Origin: Cohnella baijiui
GTDB lineage: Bacteria > Bacillota > Bacilli > Paenibacillales > Paenibacillaceae
Length of the DNA: 64,000 nt
Assembly (NCBI RefSeq): GCF_020731285.1
Contig: NZ_JAJFOW010000003.1
Coordinates: 1 to 64,000 of the forward strand
Direction of reading: 5' to 3'
Part shown: positions 1 through 9,174 of the stretch, in pieces
Position numbering within the stretch: position 1 is the stretch's first letter
Layout of the letters: every line of letters starts with the position of its first letter
Notes under the pieces: model-generated
Databases searched by the model: none
The model's input: the letters and a program-made list of their open reading frames with translations, nothing else
Told to the model about the DNA's origin: nothing
Translations under genes and position numbers: made by a program

Positions 1-3
1 TGT

Positions 4-512
4 AAACTACCTACATTCGCCGAAAGTGCCGCCCCGGCGCCAATGTGCGTATGCAAACTACCTACATTCGGCGAAAGTGCCGCCCCGGCGCCAATGTGCG
101 TATGCAAACTACCTACATTCGGCGAAAGTGCTGCCCAAGCACGAATGTGCGTATATAAACTACCTACTTTCGCCGAAAGTCCCTCCCAGGCGCCAAAGTG
201 CGTATGTAAACTACCTACATTCATCGAAACTGTCGCCCCGGCGCCAATGTGCGTATGCAAACTACCTACATTCAACGAAATCCCAGCCCGCGCGCCAATG
301 TGCGTATGTAAACTACCTACTTTCGCCGAAAGTCCCTCCCAGGCGCCAAAGTGCGTATGCAAACTACCTACATTCATCGAAACTGTCGCCCGAGCGCCAA
401 TGTGCGTATGCAAACCACCTACATGCGCCGAGAGCGCCGCCCGCGCGCCAATGTGCGTATCCTAACTACCTACATTCACCGAAATCCCCGCCCGCGCGAC
501 CTCCATTCGCCG
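4..512. repeat. 51-bp tandem repeat array, about 10 copies
   Basis: A unit beginning AAACTACCTACATTC recurs at 4, 55, 106, 157, 208, 259, 310, 361, 412 and 463, an exact 51-bp period with scattered substitutions; the last units decay toward about 512. Each unit holds a GGCGCC-type core and a shared ATGTGCGTATG stretch. Because 51 is 17 codons, two forward frames stay open across the array and would encode 17-residue repeats, but no ribosome site or codon signal supports translation. It sits upstream of the sensor kinase gene. The array starts at the window edge, so its true length is unknown. Confidence 0.9.
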
Positions 513-642
513 AAATCGCTGCGCCGCGAGCCACGCCGCATACACTAATGCCCCTCGCAAAAATGGATTGCCTGCGACGCCGGCGACAAGTATGCTAAGT
601 GAAGAAAACGATATCCATGCGAGAGTGCAAGGGGAGACTAGC

Positions 643-2463
643 ATGCGTGTATGGCAGTCCGTGCGCTTTAAGGTCGTCTTCGGCTTTATGCTGATCATCG
701 CGCCTATGGTCTTGTTCCTGATTTACAACAACCTGTATGCCATGAACGTCGTGCGGCAGCAAATCTCATCGCACTACAACAAGCTCCTCACCCTCAACGT
801 CATCGAGAACGACAAAGTCCTCGATGAGTACACCTCCTACCTCATCCGGTTGGACCACAATCCCGACGTTCCGATCATCCAAGCGCTGCGCAGCAATGAC
901 AGCGATTACACCCTGGCGAAAATCCGGCTCATGAACCAGTTCATGCTGGACTCGAGCGGCATCTACAACCGCAAGGACACGCTGTATATTTTCGACCGCA
1001 AGGAAGACGACCTGTACTTCGTCACCCAGGACAACTCGACCTACTCGGACAAGCGGGACTTCCTGCTGCAATGGTCGCGGGAGCACCTGCAGTCGAACGG
1101 CAAGCTCGACGAAGACGGCGCCCGCTGGATTTCGCTGACCGTCAAAAGCGGCGGCACCGACATCCATTATTTGATGCGGACGCACGATCTGGGCCTGAGC
1201 GCCTTTGCCGGCGTCATCGTCCGGTCGTCGTCGCTGCTGCGGGGATTGGAGGGCTTCGACGTCGGCGGAGAGGGCGGCGCCTTTGTGCTGGATCCTACCG
1301 GCCAGGTGCTGAACGACACGAGCTCCCCGCTCATGCAGGACGAGGCGTTCCGCCAGGCGATCATGAAGCAATCCGGGTCGTACGGCATCGTGAAGCAGGA
1401 CGGCCGCTCCTATCTCGTGCTCGCCCGCGAGGCGGAGAAGGCGGACGTCGTCTACGCGATCGTCATGCGGGAGGACGACATTCTGCAGAACCTGCCCTTT
1501 TTCCAAAAGGTGCTCTATTACTGGATTCCGCTTCTGGTCGCGATTATGCTGTCGCTCTACCTGGTGTTTTTGCAGCGCATCATGTTCAAGCCGCTCGTCG
1601 ATCTCATCCGCGGCATGCGCAAGCTGGGACAGGGGCGCTTCGACATCCGGCTGCCGACGGACCAGAGCAGCGAGTTCGCGTTCATGTCGGGGACGTTTAA
1701 CCAAATGGCCGAGCAGATCGAGAGGCTCAAGATCGACGTCTACGAGGAACAGCTGCGCGTGCAGCGGGCGGAGTACAAGCATCTCCAGGTGCAGATCAAC
1801 CCGCATTTTTACATGAACAGCCTGAACATCATCTACAACCTCGCGGCGCTGAAGGACTTCAAGTCCGTGCAAAAGCTGTCGCTGCATCTGGCCGACTACT
1901 TCCGGTTCCTCATGCAGAGCCACCGGGCGACGGTGCGGCTGGAGGACGAGATCAAGCATATCGAGCATTACCTGGAAATCCAAAAGGTGCGCTACGTCAC
2001 GAAGCTCGAATACGAGATTCGCGTCCTGCCGCAGCACGCGGGATGGGGGCTGTCGCCGCTCATGGTGCAGCCGTTCGTGGAGAACGCGGTCATCCACGGC
2101 TTTAACAAACGGCTGCCGAACGGCTCGGTGTTCCGCATCGCCATCGCGACGGAGGACGATCCCGAGGCGCCCGGCCGCTACCTGCTCCTGACCGTGTCGG
2201 ACAGCGGGCCCGGCTTCGAGCCGGCGCTGCTGGCGAATCTGCAGAGCGGCACGCACGCGGAGGGAACGGGCGAGCAGCATCTCGGCATCTGGAACGTGCT
2301 GCGGCGGTTCAAGATGCTGTACGGCGACAACGGCGGCATTTCGTTCGGCAACGCCGGGGGGGGCGGAGCTGTGGTGACGATCCGTCTCCCGTACGAACGG
2401 CTGCGCGCCATCGAGTCGGAGGAGCTCGCGCGGCCGGACGAGAGCGGGGACCGGTCCGCGTGA
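643..2463 (+). CDS. YesM-type sensor histidine kinase (HPK7-like)
   Basis: Membrane sensor kinase of 606 residues that would phosphorylate the response regulator encoded just downstream. It shows a first membrane segment near residues 12-33, an extracellular sensor region to about 288, a second membrane segment near 291-312, a HAMP region, the phosphoacceptor motif QINPHFYMNSL with His388, the N box PFVENAVIHG (Asn481) and the G box DSGPG (520-524). This is the His_kinase/HATPase arrangement of the YesM family, whose members control sugar uptake operons in Bacillales. The ATG at 643 is chosen because GGGGAG lies at 631-636; an in-frame ATG at 568 has no such site. Neighbours suggest it senses a saccharide handled by the transporter downstream (inference). 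Confidence 0.93.
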   Translation: MRVWQSVRFKVVFGFMLIIAPMVLFLIYNNLYAMNVVRQQISSHYNKLLTLNVIENDKVLDEYTSYLIRLDHNPDVPIIQALRSNDSDYTLAKIRLMNQFMLDSSGIYNRKDTLYIFDRKEDDLYFVTQDNSTYSDKRDFLLQWSREHLQSNGKLDEDGARWISLTVKSGGTDIHYLMRTHDLGLSAFAGVIVRSSSLLRGLEGFDVGGEGGAFVLDPTGQVLNDTSSPLMQDEAFRQAIMKQSGSYGIVKQDGRSYLVLAREAEKADVVYAIVMREDDILQNLPFFQKVLYYWIPLLVAIMLSLYLVFLQRIMFKPLVDLIRGMRKLGQGRFDIRLPTDQSSEFAFMSGTFNQMAEQIERLKIDVYEEQLRVQRAEYKHLQVQINPHFYMNSLNIIYNLAALKDFKSVQKLSLHLADYFRFLMQSHRATVRLEDEIKHIEHYLEIQKVRYVTKLEYEIRVLPQHAGWGLSPLMVQPFVENAVIHGFNKRLPNGSVFRIAIATEDDPEAPGRYLLLTVSDSGPGFEPALLANLQSGTHAEGTGEQHLGIWNVLRRFKMLYGDNGGISFGNAGGGGAVVTIRLPYERLRAIESEELARPDESGDRSA

Positions 2464-2551
2464 GCGCGGCCGGAAGTTCCATGCAGGCTTTAGAAAACGT
2501 TATCGCAAAAAGAAAATCATCCGGCAGAGGGACAAAAGGGGGAGAAGCGTC

Positions 2552-4219
2552 ATGTTGACGATGCTGGTTGTAGACGACGAAATCTATGCGCTCAAGGGGA
2601 TCACCCAAGGGATCGATTGGAGCGACCTGCCGATCGGGACGATCCTGGAGGCGGAGGACGTGCCCGAGGCGCAAAAGCTGCTGGAAGGGGAGCAGGTCGA
2701 CCTGGTTATCTCGGACATCGAGATGCCGGGCGCCAACGGGATCGAGCTGCTGCGGCATATCCGGGAGCGCTCGCCGGCAACGCTTACGATCTTCCTGACC
2801 GGCCATGCTCGGTTCGAATATGCGCAGGAGGCGCTGCACTACGGCTGCTTCGACTACGTGCTGAAGCCCGTAGACCACGACGTGCTCAAGGAAATCGTTC
2901 GCCGGGCGGTGCGGGAGATCGAGCGGCGCCGGGAGCAGCTGGCGTTCGAGGAGACGCTGGACAAATACCGGCGACAGTGGACGAACCAGCTGCCGGTGCT
3001 GGTCGAGAAGTTCTGGCAGGAAGCGCTGGCGGGGCGCCTGCCGCTGTCCGCGGAGCGGCTCGGCCGCGAGTTCGCGCTGTACGGCATTCCGCTAACGGCG
3101 CACGGCCGCGTCCTGCCGGTGCTGCTCAGCGTGGAGCAATGGGAAATGGAGCTGGACGCGCGGGACGAGAGCATCATGGAGTACGCGCTGCGCAAGGCGG
3201 CCGAGGAGATTATCGTCGGCGAAGCCGGTGCCGGCGCGGCGCTGCAGGACCGCAGCGAGCGGAGCGTCGTGCTGCTGTACGCGCGTGAAGCCGGACCGGG
3301 AGAAGAGACGGGAGCGGGCGAATGGAACGCCGGAGACGCCGGCCGATCCGCCCTGCTCGCGCGATGCCGCGCGTACGTGCAAGCGTGCCAGGACTATTTC
3401 CACTGCAGGGTATCGTGCTACGTGGGCGGGCTGACGACGATCGCCGGATTGGCCGACGGGCTGGAGAGCCTCGCCCGGCAGGAGCGGGCCAACGTTTCGC
3501 GGACGCAGACCGTCATCGACGCGCTGGCGGAGCGGGACGACGCGCAAGCCGGAAGCGGGACGGGGACGGGCGGACTTGCGCTGCCGCCGTTCGTCGAGTG
3601 GGGCATCCTGCTGGACAACGCCAATACCGACGAGCTGATCGCCGCGATCGAAAACGCGCTGCAGCGGTTCCAGAGCGACGGCGCGAGCCGGGAGCAGCTG
3701 GAGCTGTTCTACTACGGATTCGCGCACATGCTGTACCAAACGGCCTTTCGCCAAGGCATCCCGCCGGGCGAGCTCGTCGCGTCCCCGGAGCTCGGCGAAG
3801 GGCAGGGCTGCCGCACGCCGCAGCAGATGCAGGCCTGGGCGACGAAGCTGGTGCGGAAGGCCGCGCTCGCGCTGCAGGACCGGCAGCGGGACGCGTCCGC
3901 CGTCGTCGCGAAGATCCAGTCGTTTATCCAGGACCATCTGCACCAGGATCTGAGCCGAGACGACATCGCCCAGTCCGTTTACCGGAATCCGGCCTATCTG
4001 TCGCGCCTGTTCCGCAAGGAAACGGGACTGTCGCTCACCGACTATATCGCGCAGACGAAGATCGAACGGGCCAAACGGCTGCTCACGGACACGAACGACA
4101 AGGTCAGCAACATCGCCGAAGGGCTCGGCTACGTCCATTTCTCGTATTTCGCCAAGCTGTTCAAAAAGATTACCGGCCTCACCCCGCAAGAATACCGCAA
4201 AAAGCACCAAGCGGTCTGA
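2552..4219 (+). CDS. YesN-type response regulator, AraC-family DNA-binding domain
   Basis: 555-residue transcription regulator. The N-terminal receiver domain (about 1-120) has the acidic pair DDE near residues 8-10, the phosphoacceptor Asp55 in ISDIEMPG, and the Lys of the VLKPVDHD motif near 108. A long middle region separates it from an AraC/XylS double helix-turn-helix at about 454-553, ending with the usual GYVHFSYFAKLFKKITG and TPQEYR motifs. It follows the kinase gene by 88 bp with its own site (GGGGGAG), so the two form a kinase/regulator pair. Likely target is the permease and binding-protein operon starting at 4367 (inference from position). Confidence 0.93.
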   Translation: MLTMLVVDDEIYALKGITQGIDWSDLPIGTILEAEDVPEAQKLLEGEQVDLVISDIEMPGANGIELLRHIRERSPATLTIFLTGHARFEYAQEALHYGCFDYVLKPVDHDVLKEIVRRAVREIERRREQLAFEETLDKYRRQWTNQLPVLVEKFWQEALAGRLPLSAERLGREFALYGIPLTAHGRVLPVLLSVEQWEMELDARDESIMEYALRKAAEEIIVGEAGAGAALQDRSERSVVLLYAREAGPGEETGAGEWNAGDAGRSALLARCRAYVQACQDYFHCRVSCYVGGLTTIAGLADGLESLARQERANVSRTQTVIDALAERDDAQAGSGTGTGGLALPPFVEWGILLDNANTDELIAAIENALQRFQSDGASREQLELFYYGFAHMLYQTAFRQGIPPGELVASPELGEGQGCRTPQQMQAWATKLVRKAALALQDRQRDASAVVAKIQSFIQDHLHQDLSRDDIAQSVYRNPAYLSRLFRKETGLSLTDYIAQTKIERAKRLLTDTNDKVSNIAEGLGYVHFSYFAKLFKKITGLTPQEYRKKHQAV

Positions 4220-4366
4220 AGAAGCCATGAAGGCTGCGGGACGCGTACGAGGTCCATGTCACAATTGTGCTATGTGAGTCACCCCAGTAGATAGATGGGC
4301 GGCGGACGCTCCCTGTACAATGACATCACAACCGGAACAGAGATAAAGACAAGACAAAGGATTGTG

Positions 4367-5365
4367 ATGGAGATGGACCAAGCTACGCAGGCGGCGGCGC
4401 AGCCCGCGCCGGCCAAGGCCAACGCGAAGACGAAGACGCTGAATCAGGGGTACTGGCAAAAGTACGGCATCTTTTACCTCATGATGGCGCCGGCGCTCGT
4501 CGTGTTGATCATCAACAACTACATCCCGATGATCGGCGGCCTGATCGCCTTCAAGAACATGACGTACGCGTCGCCGAGCTTCTTTCAGAATTTCATGGAC
4601 AGTCCGTGGGTCGGCTGGGACAACTTTCACTACATGTTCACCAGCAGCGACGCCTGGAGGATTACGCGCAACACCATTCTGTACAACGCCGTCTTCATCG
4701 TCATGAACCTGATCGTCGGCGTCAGCTTCGCGCTCATGTTCAACGCGATGCGCAACCGGCGGCAAGCCAAGCTGCACCAGACGATTATGTTTCTGCCGTA
4801 TTTCCTGTCGATGATCATTCTCTCCTACCTCGTCTACGCGTTCCTGAACCCGGACATCGGCATCATGAACCGCTTCATCCTGCCCTGGTTCGGGGCGCAG
4901 CCGATCGACTGGTTCTCGGATCCGAAGTGGTGGCCGGTCATCCTGCCGATCGTGAACACGTGGAAGGGCATCGGATACTACGCGGTCATCTATCTCGCCG
5001 CGATCGTCGGCATCGACAACGAATATTACGAAGCCGCCCACATGGACGGCGCCACCAAGTGGCGGCAGGTCTGGAGCATCACGATCCCGCTCATCCGCCC
5101 CGTCATCATCATCATGACGCTGCTGCAGATCGGCCGGATTTTCTACGCGGACTTCGGCCTGTTCTTCCAAGTCACCCGCAACGCGGGCGCGCTGTACGAC
5201 ACGACGCTGGTCATCGACACCTACGTGTACCAAGGCTTCCTGGTCACGGGCGATATCGGAATGTCCTCGGCAGCAGGGCTGTACCAAGCCGTCATCGGAT
5301 TCATCCTGGTGCTCACCGCGAACCTCATCGTCCGCCGCATCAGCAAAGACGACGCCCTGTTCTGA
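4367..5365 (+). CDS. Sugar ABC transporter permease, LplB type
   Basis: Integral membrane permease (332 residues from this start) of the binding-protein-dependent carbohydrate ABC family. About six hydrophobic segments are visible, and the cytoplasmic coupling loop EAAHMDGATKWRQ begins at residue 222, the EAA motif that contacts the ATPase. The ATG at 4367 has AAAGG six bases upstream; an in-frame ATG at 4295 lacks a site and would add an uncharacteristic N-terminus. It precedes the partner permease by 27 bp. No ATPase gene is present, as is usual for this class, which uses a shared MsmK/MsmX-type ATPase encoded elsewhere. The substrate is probably an oligosaccharide or a plant-polymer fragment, but the sequence does not fix it. 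Confidence 0.93.
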   Translation: MEMDQATQAAAQPAPAKANAKTKTLNQGYWQKYGIFYLMMAPALVVLIINNYIPMIGGLIAFKNMTYASPSFFQNFMDSPWVGWDNFHYMFTSSDAWRITRNTILYNAVFIVMNLIVGVSFALMFNAMRNRRQAKLHQTIMFLPYFLSMIILSYLVYAFLNPDIGIMNRFILPWFGAQPIDWFSDPKWWPVILPIVNTWKGIGYYAVIYLAAIVGIDNEYYEAAHMDGATKWRQVWSITIPLIRPVIIIMTLLQIGRIFYADFGLFFQVTRNAGALYDTTLVIDTYVYQGFLVTGDIGMSSAAGLYQAVIGFILVLTANLIVRRISKDDALF

Positions 5366-5392
5366 CCGACCCATTCCGAAGGAGGATTCCCC

Positions 5393-6331
5393 ATGGCTAC
5401 CGCCCACGCAACCGCGGTTAAAAAGAAGCGATTTTCCGCCAACGAAATTTCGAACGGCGCCAATACGGCGATCAATACGTTTTTCTGGATCTACAGCCTG
5501 CTGTGCGTCCTGCCGCTGCTCCTCGTCGTCGCGGTGTCGTTCTCGGACGAGAAATCGGTGGCCCTGAACGGCTACAAGCTGTGGCCCGAAAAGTTCAGCC
5601 TGGGCGCCTACGACTTCCTGCTCGCCGACTGGAAGCCGATCGTGCAATCGTACGGCGTCTCGATCTTCATCACCGTCGTCGGCACGATCGTCTCGCTGAC
5701 GATCATGACGATGTACGCGTATCCGATCTCGCGCCGGGACTTCAAGCACCGCCACGTCTTTTCGTTCATCATCTTCTTCACGATCCTGTTCAACAGCGGG
5801 CTCGTTCCGTTCTATCTGGTCTACAAGCAAGGGCTTCATCTGCAAAACACGCTGCTCGTCCTGATGCTGCCGCTGTTCGTTCAAGGCTTCTTCGTCATCC
5901 TGATCCGCACGTTCTTCTCGAATTCGATCCCGCCGGCGCTGATGGAGTCGGCCAAGATCGACGGCGCGGGCGAGCTGAGGACGTTCTTCCAGATCGTCAT
6001 TCCGCTTTCGCTGCCGGTGCTCGCTTCGGTCGGGCTGCTCTCGACGCTGAACTACTGGAACGACTGGTTCCTTAGCCTGCTGTTCATCTCGCAGGACAAT
6101 CTGATGAGCATCCAGTTCCGGATGTACAAGACGCTGCTCGACATCGCGTACCTCAGCTCCAACTCGCAGGCGTACTCGGCGATCATGCAGGCGAATCCGA
6201 ACTTCCAGATGCCGAGCGAGACCGCGCGGATGGCGATGGCCGTCGTCGGGATCGGGCCGATCATTTTCATCTACCCGTTCTTCCAGCGGTACTTCATCCA
6301 GGGTCTCACCGTCGGCGCCGTCAAGGGCTGA
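5393..6331 (+). CDS. Carbohydrate ABC transporter permease, LplC/YtcP type
   Basis: 312-residue second permease subunit, partner of the gene ending at 5365. It has an N-terminal membrane anchor near residue 25-45, several further hydrophobic segments and the EAA-like coupling loop ESAKIDGAGELRTFF starting at residue 185. The C-terminus ends QGLTVGAVKG, the typical tail of this permease class. GGAGGA lies 8 bases before the ATG. Order permease-permease-binding protein directly after a YesM/YesN pair is the common Paenibacillaceae layout for inducible oligosaccharide import. It would form a heterodimeric channel with the LplB-type subunit in the plasma membrane. Confidence 0.93.
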   Translation: MATAHATAVKKKRFSANEISNGANTAINTFFWIYSLLCVLPLLLVVAVSFSDEKSVALNGYKLWPEKFSLGAYDFLLADWKPIVQSYGVSIFITVVGTIVSLTIMTMYAYPISRRDFKHRHVFSFIIFFTILFNSGLVPFYLVYKQGLHLQNTLLVLMLPLFVQGFFVILIRTFFSNSIPPALMESAKIDGAGELRTFFQIVIPLSLPVLASVGLLSTLNYWNDWFLSLLFISQDNLMSIQFRMYKTLLDIAYLSSNSQAYSAIMQANPNFQMPSETARMAMAVVGIGPIIFIYPFFQRYFIQGLTVGAVKG

Positions 6332-6456
6332 CGGGGCCGGCACGCCCCGGGCTCGCGCTCCGGCCGTCCGCGGCTTGCCTATACGCATGGCTTCTACCGG
6401 TTACCGGCCGGTTCGAGCATATTCGATTTTTACCTCAGAAAAGGGAGGCAACACCC

Positions 6457-8019
6457 ATGCTCAGCAAGAGCAAATTCGGCAAGTCCGCACTAGCGCTCGC
6501 GGCGCTGGCGACCGTTCTCGCCGGCTGCGGCGGCAACAACAACAGCGGCGGCAACGCGTCGCCGTCGGCATCCGCCGAGCCGTCCCCGAGCGAGTCGGAG
6601 TCGGCTTCGCCCGCGTCCGACCTGAAGGATTACAAACTGACGCTTTTCCTCCCCGGCACGCCGCCGAAGGACGAAGCGAAGGTCGAGACGGAGATCAACA
6701 AGATTTTGAAGGAAAAGATCAACGCCACGCTCGACATCAACTTCATCGATTGGGGCCAATGGGACAACAAGATGAACCTCGCGATCGCTTCCCGCGACCC
6801 GATGGACATCATCTTCACCGCGTCATGGAACGGCCACTCGGCGAACGTCGCCAAGGGTGCGTTCCTGAAGCTGAACGACCCGAGCGGCAAGTACGGCAAC
6901 CTGCTGGAGAAATACGGCCAGGACATTCTGTCTACGCTGCCCGAGGCGTTCCTCATGGGCGCCAAGATCGACGGCTTCAACTACGGCGTGCCGACGAACA
7001 AGGAGCTCGCCGAACAAGGCGGCATCGTGTACCGCACCGACATCGCCGACGAGCTCGGCCTGACGGATCAGATCAAAGCGGTCAAGTCGATCGCCGATCT
7101 CGAGCCGATCCTGGCCCAGGTCAAAGCCAAAAAGCCGGATATGATCCCGATCTTCATGCGCGACGGCGAAAACTTCAACGCCCACTACTTCGCCAAGTAC
7201 GACTACCTGGGCGACAGCACGATCGACGGCGTCATCATGAAGGACGGCGAAGACACGACGGTCAAAGCCCGTTTCGACCAGCCGCGCTACAAGGAAACGC
7301 TGAACATTACACGCGACTTTTTCAAGAAAGGCTATATCAACAAAGACGCCGCGACGACGCAGCTCGGCGTGAACGACGCGCTGAAGAAGGGCAACGTCTT
7401 CATGGTGCCGTCCCCGCTGAAGCCGGGCAAAGACGCCGAGCTCGCCAACGCGACCGGCCTCGCCGGCAAGCTGGGCCAAGTGGCCATGACCGCCCGCACG
7501 GTCGCCACGAGCGACACGGCCGGCTCGATGCTGGGCATCTCCTCCACTTCCGGCGATCCGGAGCGCGCGATGATGTTCATCAACCTGCTGCACTCCGACA
7601 AGCAGCTGAACAACCTGATCAACTTCGGGATTGAAGGCGACCACTATTCCCGCGAAGGCGAGATCATCTCGCCGACGGCGAACACTGGCAACTACAGCAT
7701 CGGCGCCGCCTGGATGCTCGGCAGCCAGTTCCTGAACTACGTCTGGAACACGGAAGCGCCGGACAAATGGGAGCAGTTCAAGGCGTTCAACACCGACGCG
7801 CACAACTCCCCGGGGCTGGGCTTCACGTTTAACGCGGAGCCGGTCAAGTCGCAAGTGTCCGTCGAGAGCAACATCCGCAAGCAGTACGATCCGGGCCTCG
7901 ACACGGGCTCCATCGATCCGGCCAAGGCGGAAGAGTACTACAAGAAGCTGAAGGCCAACGGTCTCGACGACATTATCGCCGAGAAGCAAAAGCAGCTGAA
8001 CGCCTTCTTGGGCAAGTAA
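6457..8019 (+). CDS. Extracellular sugar-binding lipoprotein, LplA type
   Basis: 520-residue solute-binding protein of the ABC importer encoded just upstream. The signal peptide ends with the lipobox LAGC, placing the lipid-modified Cys at residue 24, followed by an Asn/Ser/Pro/Glu-rich tether (about 25-55) and a family-1-type binding domain. AAGGGAGG at about 6440-6447 supports the ATG. It is separated from the permease gene by 125 bp and followed by a strong terminator, so it closes the transport operon. Substrate is unknown; length is typical for LplA-like proteins (about 500-550 residues). Confidence 0.93.
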   Translation: MLSKSKFGKSALALAALATVLAGCGGNNNSGGNASPSASAEPSPSESESASPASDLKDYKLTLFLPGTPPKDEAKVETEINKILKEKINATLDINFIDWGQWDNKMNLAIASRDPMDIIFTASWNGHSANVAKGAFLKLNDPSGKYGNLLEKYGQDILSTLPEAFLMGAKIDGFNYGVPTNKELAEQGGIVYRTDIADELGLTDQIKAVKSIADLEPILAQVKAKKPDMIPIFMRDGENFNAHYFAKYDYLGDSTIDGVIMKDGEDTTVKARFDQPRYKETLNITRDFFKKGYINKDAATTQLGVNDALKKGNVFMVPSPLKPGKDAELANATGLAGKLGQVAMTARTVATSDTAGSMLGISSTSGDPERAMMFINLLHSDKQLNNLINFGIEGDHYSREGEIISPTANTGNYSIGAAWMLGSQFLNYVWNTEAPDKWEQFKAFNTDAHNSPGLGFTFNAEPVKSQVSVESNIRKQYDPGLDTGSIDPAKAEEYYKKLKANGLDDIIAEKQKQLNAFLGK

Positions 8020-8065
8020 GGCCCGGCTCTTATTAATAAGTAGAAATGTTGAAGATAGAGAGCAG

Positions 8066-8104
8066 CAAAGAACCGTCGGGCGCCGCGCGCCCGGCGGTTC
8101 TTTG
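8066..8104 (+). terminator. Rho-independent terminator after transporter operon
   Basis: Long GC-rich hairpin with arms starting CAAAGAACCG and ending CGGTTCTTTG, 46 bases after the binding-protein stop codon. The 3' arm itself supplies the T-rich end. It closes the operon that starts at 4367. Confidence 0.8.
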
Positions 8105-8186
8105 CTTAGGCGGGGGCGGTTCGAGCGAAGCGGTGACGAAGCGATGAACAAAGGCGGCGCGCGGGTCGGGACGGCGGGCGGTCGCG

Positions 8187-8215
8187 TTGACATTGCGATG
8201 ACGATTCGCTAGCAT
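8187..8215 (+). promoter_or_regulatory. Sigma-A-type promoter before the CbiX-like gene
   Basis: TTGACA at 8187-8192 and TAGCAT at 8210-8215 with a 17-base spacer, about 80 bases before the ATG at 8298. It fits the vegetative consensus and lies just after the preceding terminator, so it likely drives the chelatase and lipid kinase genes. Confidence 0.65.
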
Positions 8216-8297
8216 GGATGATGAAGCATTTATGCGCTCGGTTACCTATTTAAAATGAGCTGTGTATGAGTTAGACAGGCAAGGAGGCGCCTCCATC

Positions 8298-9161
8298 ATG
8301 AAGCCCGGCGTATTGGTCATCAGCCACGGTTCGCGGGAGCCGGCGTGGGTGTCACGGGTCGACGGCATCGTGGATGCCGCGCGGGCGCGGCTGAACGATC
8401 CGGTGCAACTCGCGAGCCTCGGACTGGCCGAGCCGATACCGGTCGTGGCGTGTTATCTCGAGCTTGTCGAGGGCCGGCTCATCCAGGACGGCGTGCATGC
8501 GCTGGAGGCGCTCGGCGTGACGGACATCGCGGCGGTGCCGCTGTTCGTCTCGAGCGGGAGCACGCACGTCGACGAGATCGGCTGGGCGCTCGGTGCGTAC
8601 GAGACGCCGCGGCGGGAGACGGATCTGGCGCCGGTCGCGGTGCGCGCGCAGCTGCGCTACGGCCAGCCGATCGGCGGCGATCCGGAGATCGCGGACGTGC
8701 TGGCGGATAAGCTCGCGGGGCTAAAGGGATTGGATGTTCCGGGGGAACTGGGCGAAGGGACGTCTGACGATAAAGAGATGGACGTGCTGCTGCTCATCGG
8801 GCACGGCAGCGACGAGCCGTGGTTTCACGAGGCGTGGCGGACTGAGCTTGGCAGCCTCGCCGCGGAATTGGCGGCGCGGTGCGGATACGCGGACGCGGAG
8901 ACGGCGATGCTGCGGCCGGACGAGGTCGCCTCGCGCGTTGCGCTGCTGCGGGCGCGTCGGCCGGGGGCGCGGGTGATCGCGCTGCCGGTTTTTCTGAGCG
9001 AGGGCTACTTCACGTCGGAGGCCATTCCGCGGCGGTTGGCCGGGCTCGACTGCGTCTATGCGGAGGGCGCGCTGCTCCCGCATCCGCGGGTCGGCGACTG
9101 GCTTGTGCGCCGTGCCATCGCGGGATTGACCGACATCCAAGAGGACGGCAGGAGATCGTAG
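8298..9161 (+). CDS. CbiX/SirB-family chelatase-like protein, two domains
   Basis: 287-residue soluble protein made of two CbiX-type halves. The first begins VLVISHGSREP (His10 is the expected metal-binding catalytic residue), the second LLLIGHGSDEPWF (His169). Family members insert Co2+ or Fe2+ into sirohydrochlorin in cobalamin or siroheme synthesis. The start at 8298 has AAGGAGG ten bases upstream. No other tetrapyrrole gene lies nearby, so the true substrate is uncertain; isolated CbiX-like proteins are common in Paenibacillaceae. The gene has its own promoter-like sequence at 8187 and is followed after 13 bp by the lipid kinase gene. Confidence 0.85.
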   Translation: MKPGVLVISHGSREPAWVSRVDGIVDAARARLNDPVQLASLGLAEPIPVVACYLELVEGRLIQDGVHALEALGVTDIAAVPLFVSSGSTHVDEIGWALGAYETPRRETDLAPVAVRAQLRYGQPIGGDPEIADVLADKLAGLKGLDVPGELGEGTSDDKEMDVLLLIGHGSDEPWFHEAWRTELGSLAAELAARCGYADAETAMLRPDEVASRVALLRARRPGARVIALPVFLSEGYFTSEAIPRRLAGLDCVYAEGALLPHPRVGDWLVRRAIAGLTDIQEDGRRS

Positions 9162-9174
9162 ATAAGAGGGGATC

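Noticed and set aside
4..512. CRISPR array at the window start
   Set aside because: The units are contiguous 51-bp tandem repeats without unique spacers, and no cas gene is present.
26..598. Repeat-encoded 190-codon frame in the 51-bp array
   Set aside because: Openness follows from the 51-bp period and high GC; no start signal or codon bias. Kept only as a repeat.
766..2280. 504-codon minus-strand frame opposite the sensor kinase
   Set aside because: Shadow of the kinase gene: low-complexity His/Arg/Val/Leu composition and no ribosome site.
4259..6388. 709-codon open frame on the minus strand
   Set aside because: It is antisense to two clear permease genes, Arg/Asp/Glu/His-rich, and arises from the high third-position GC of those genes.
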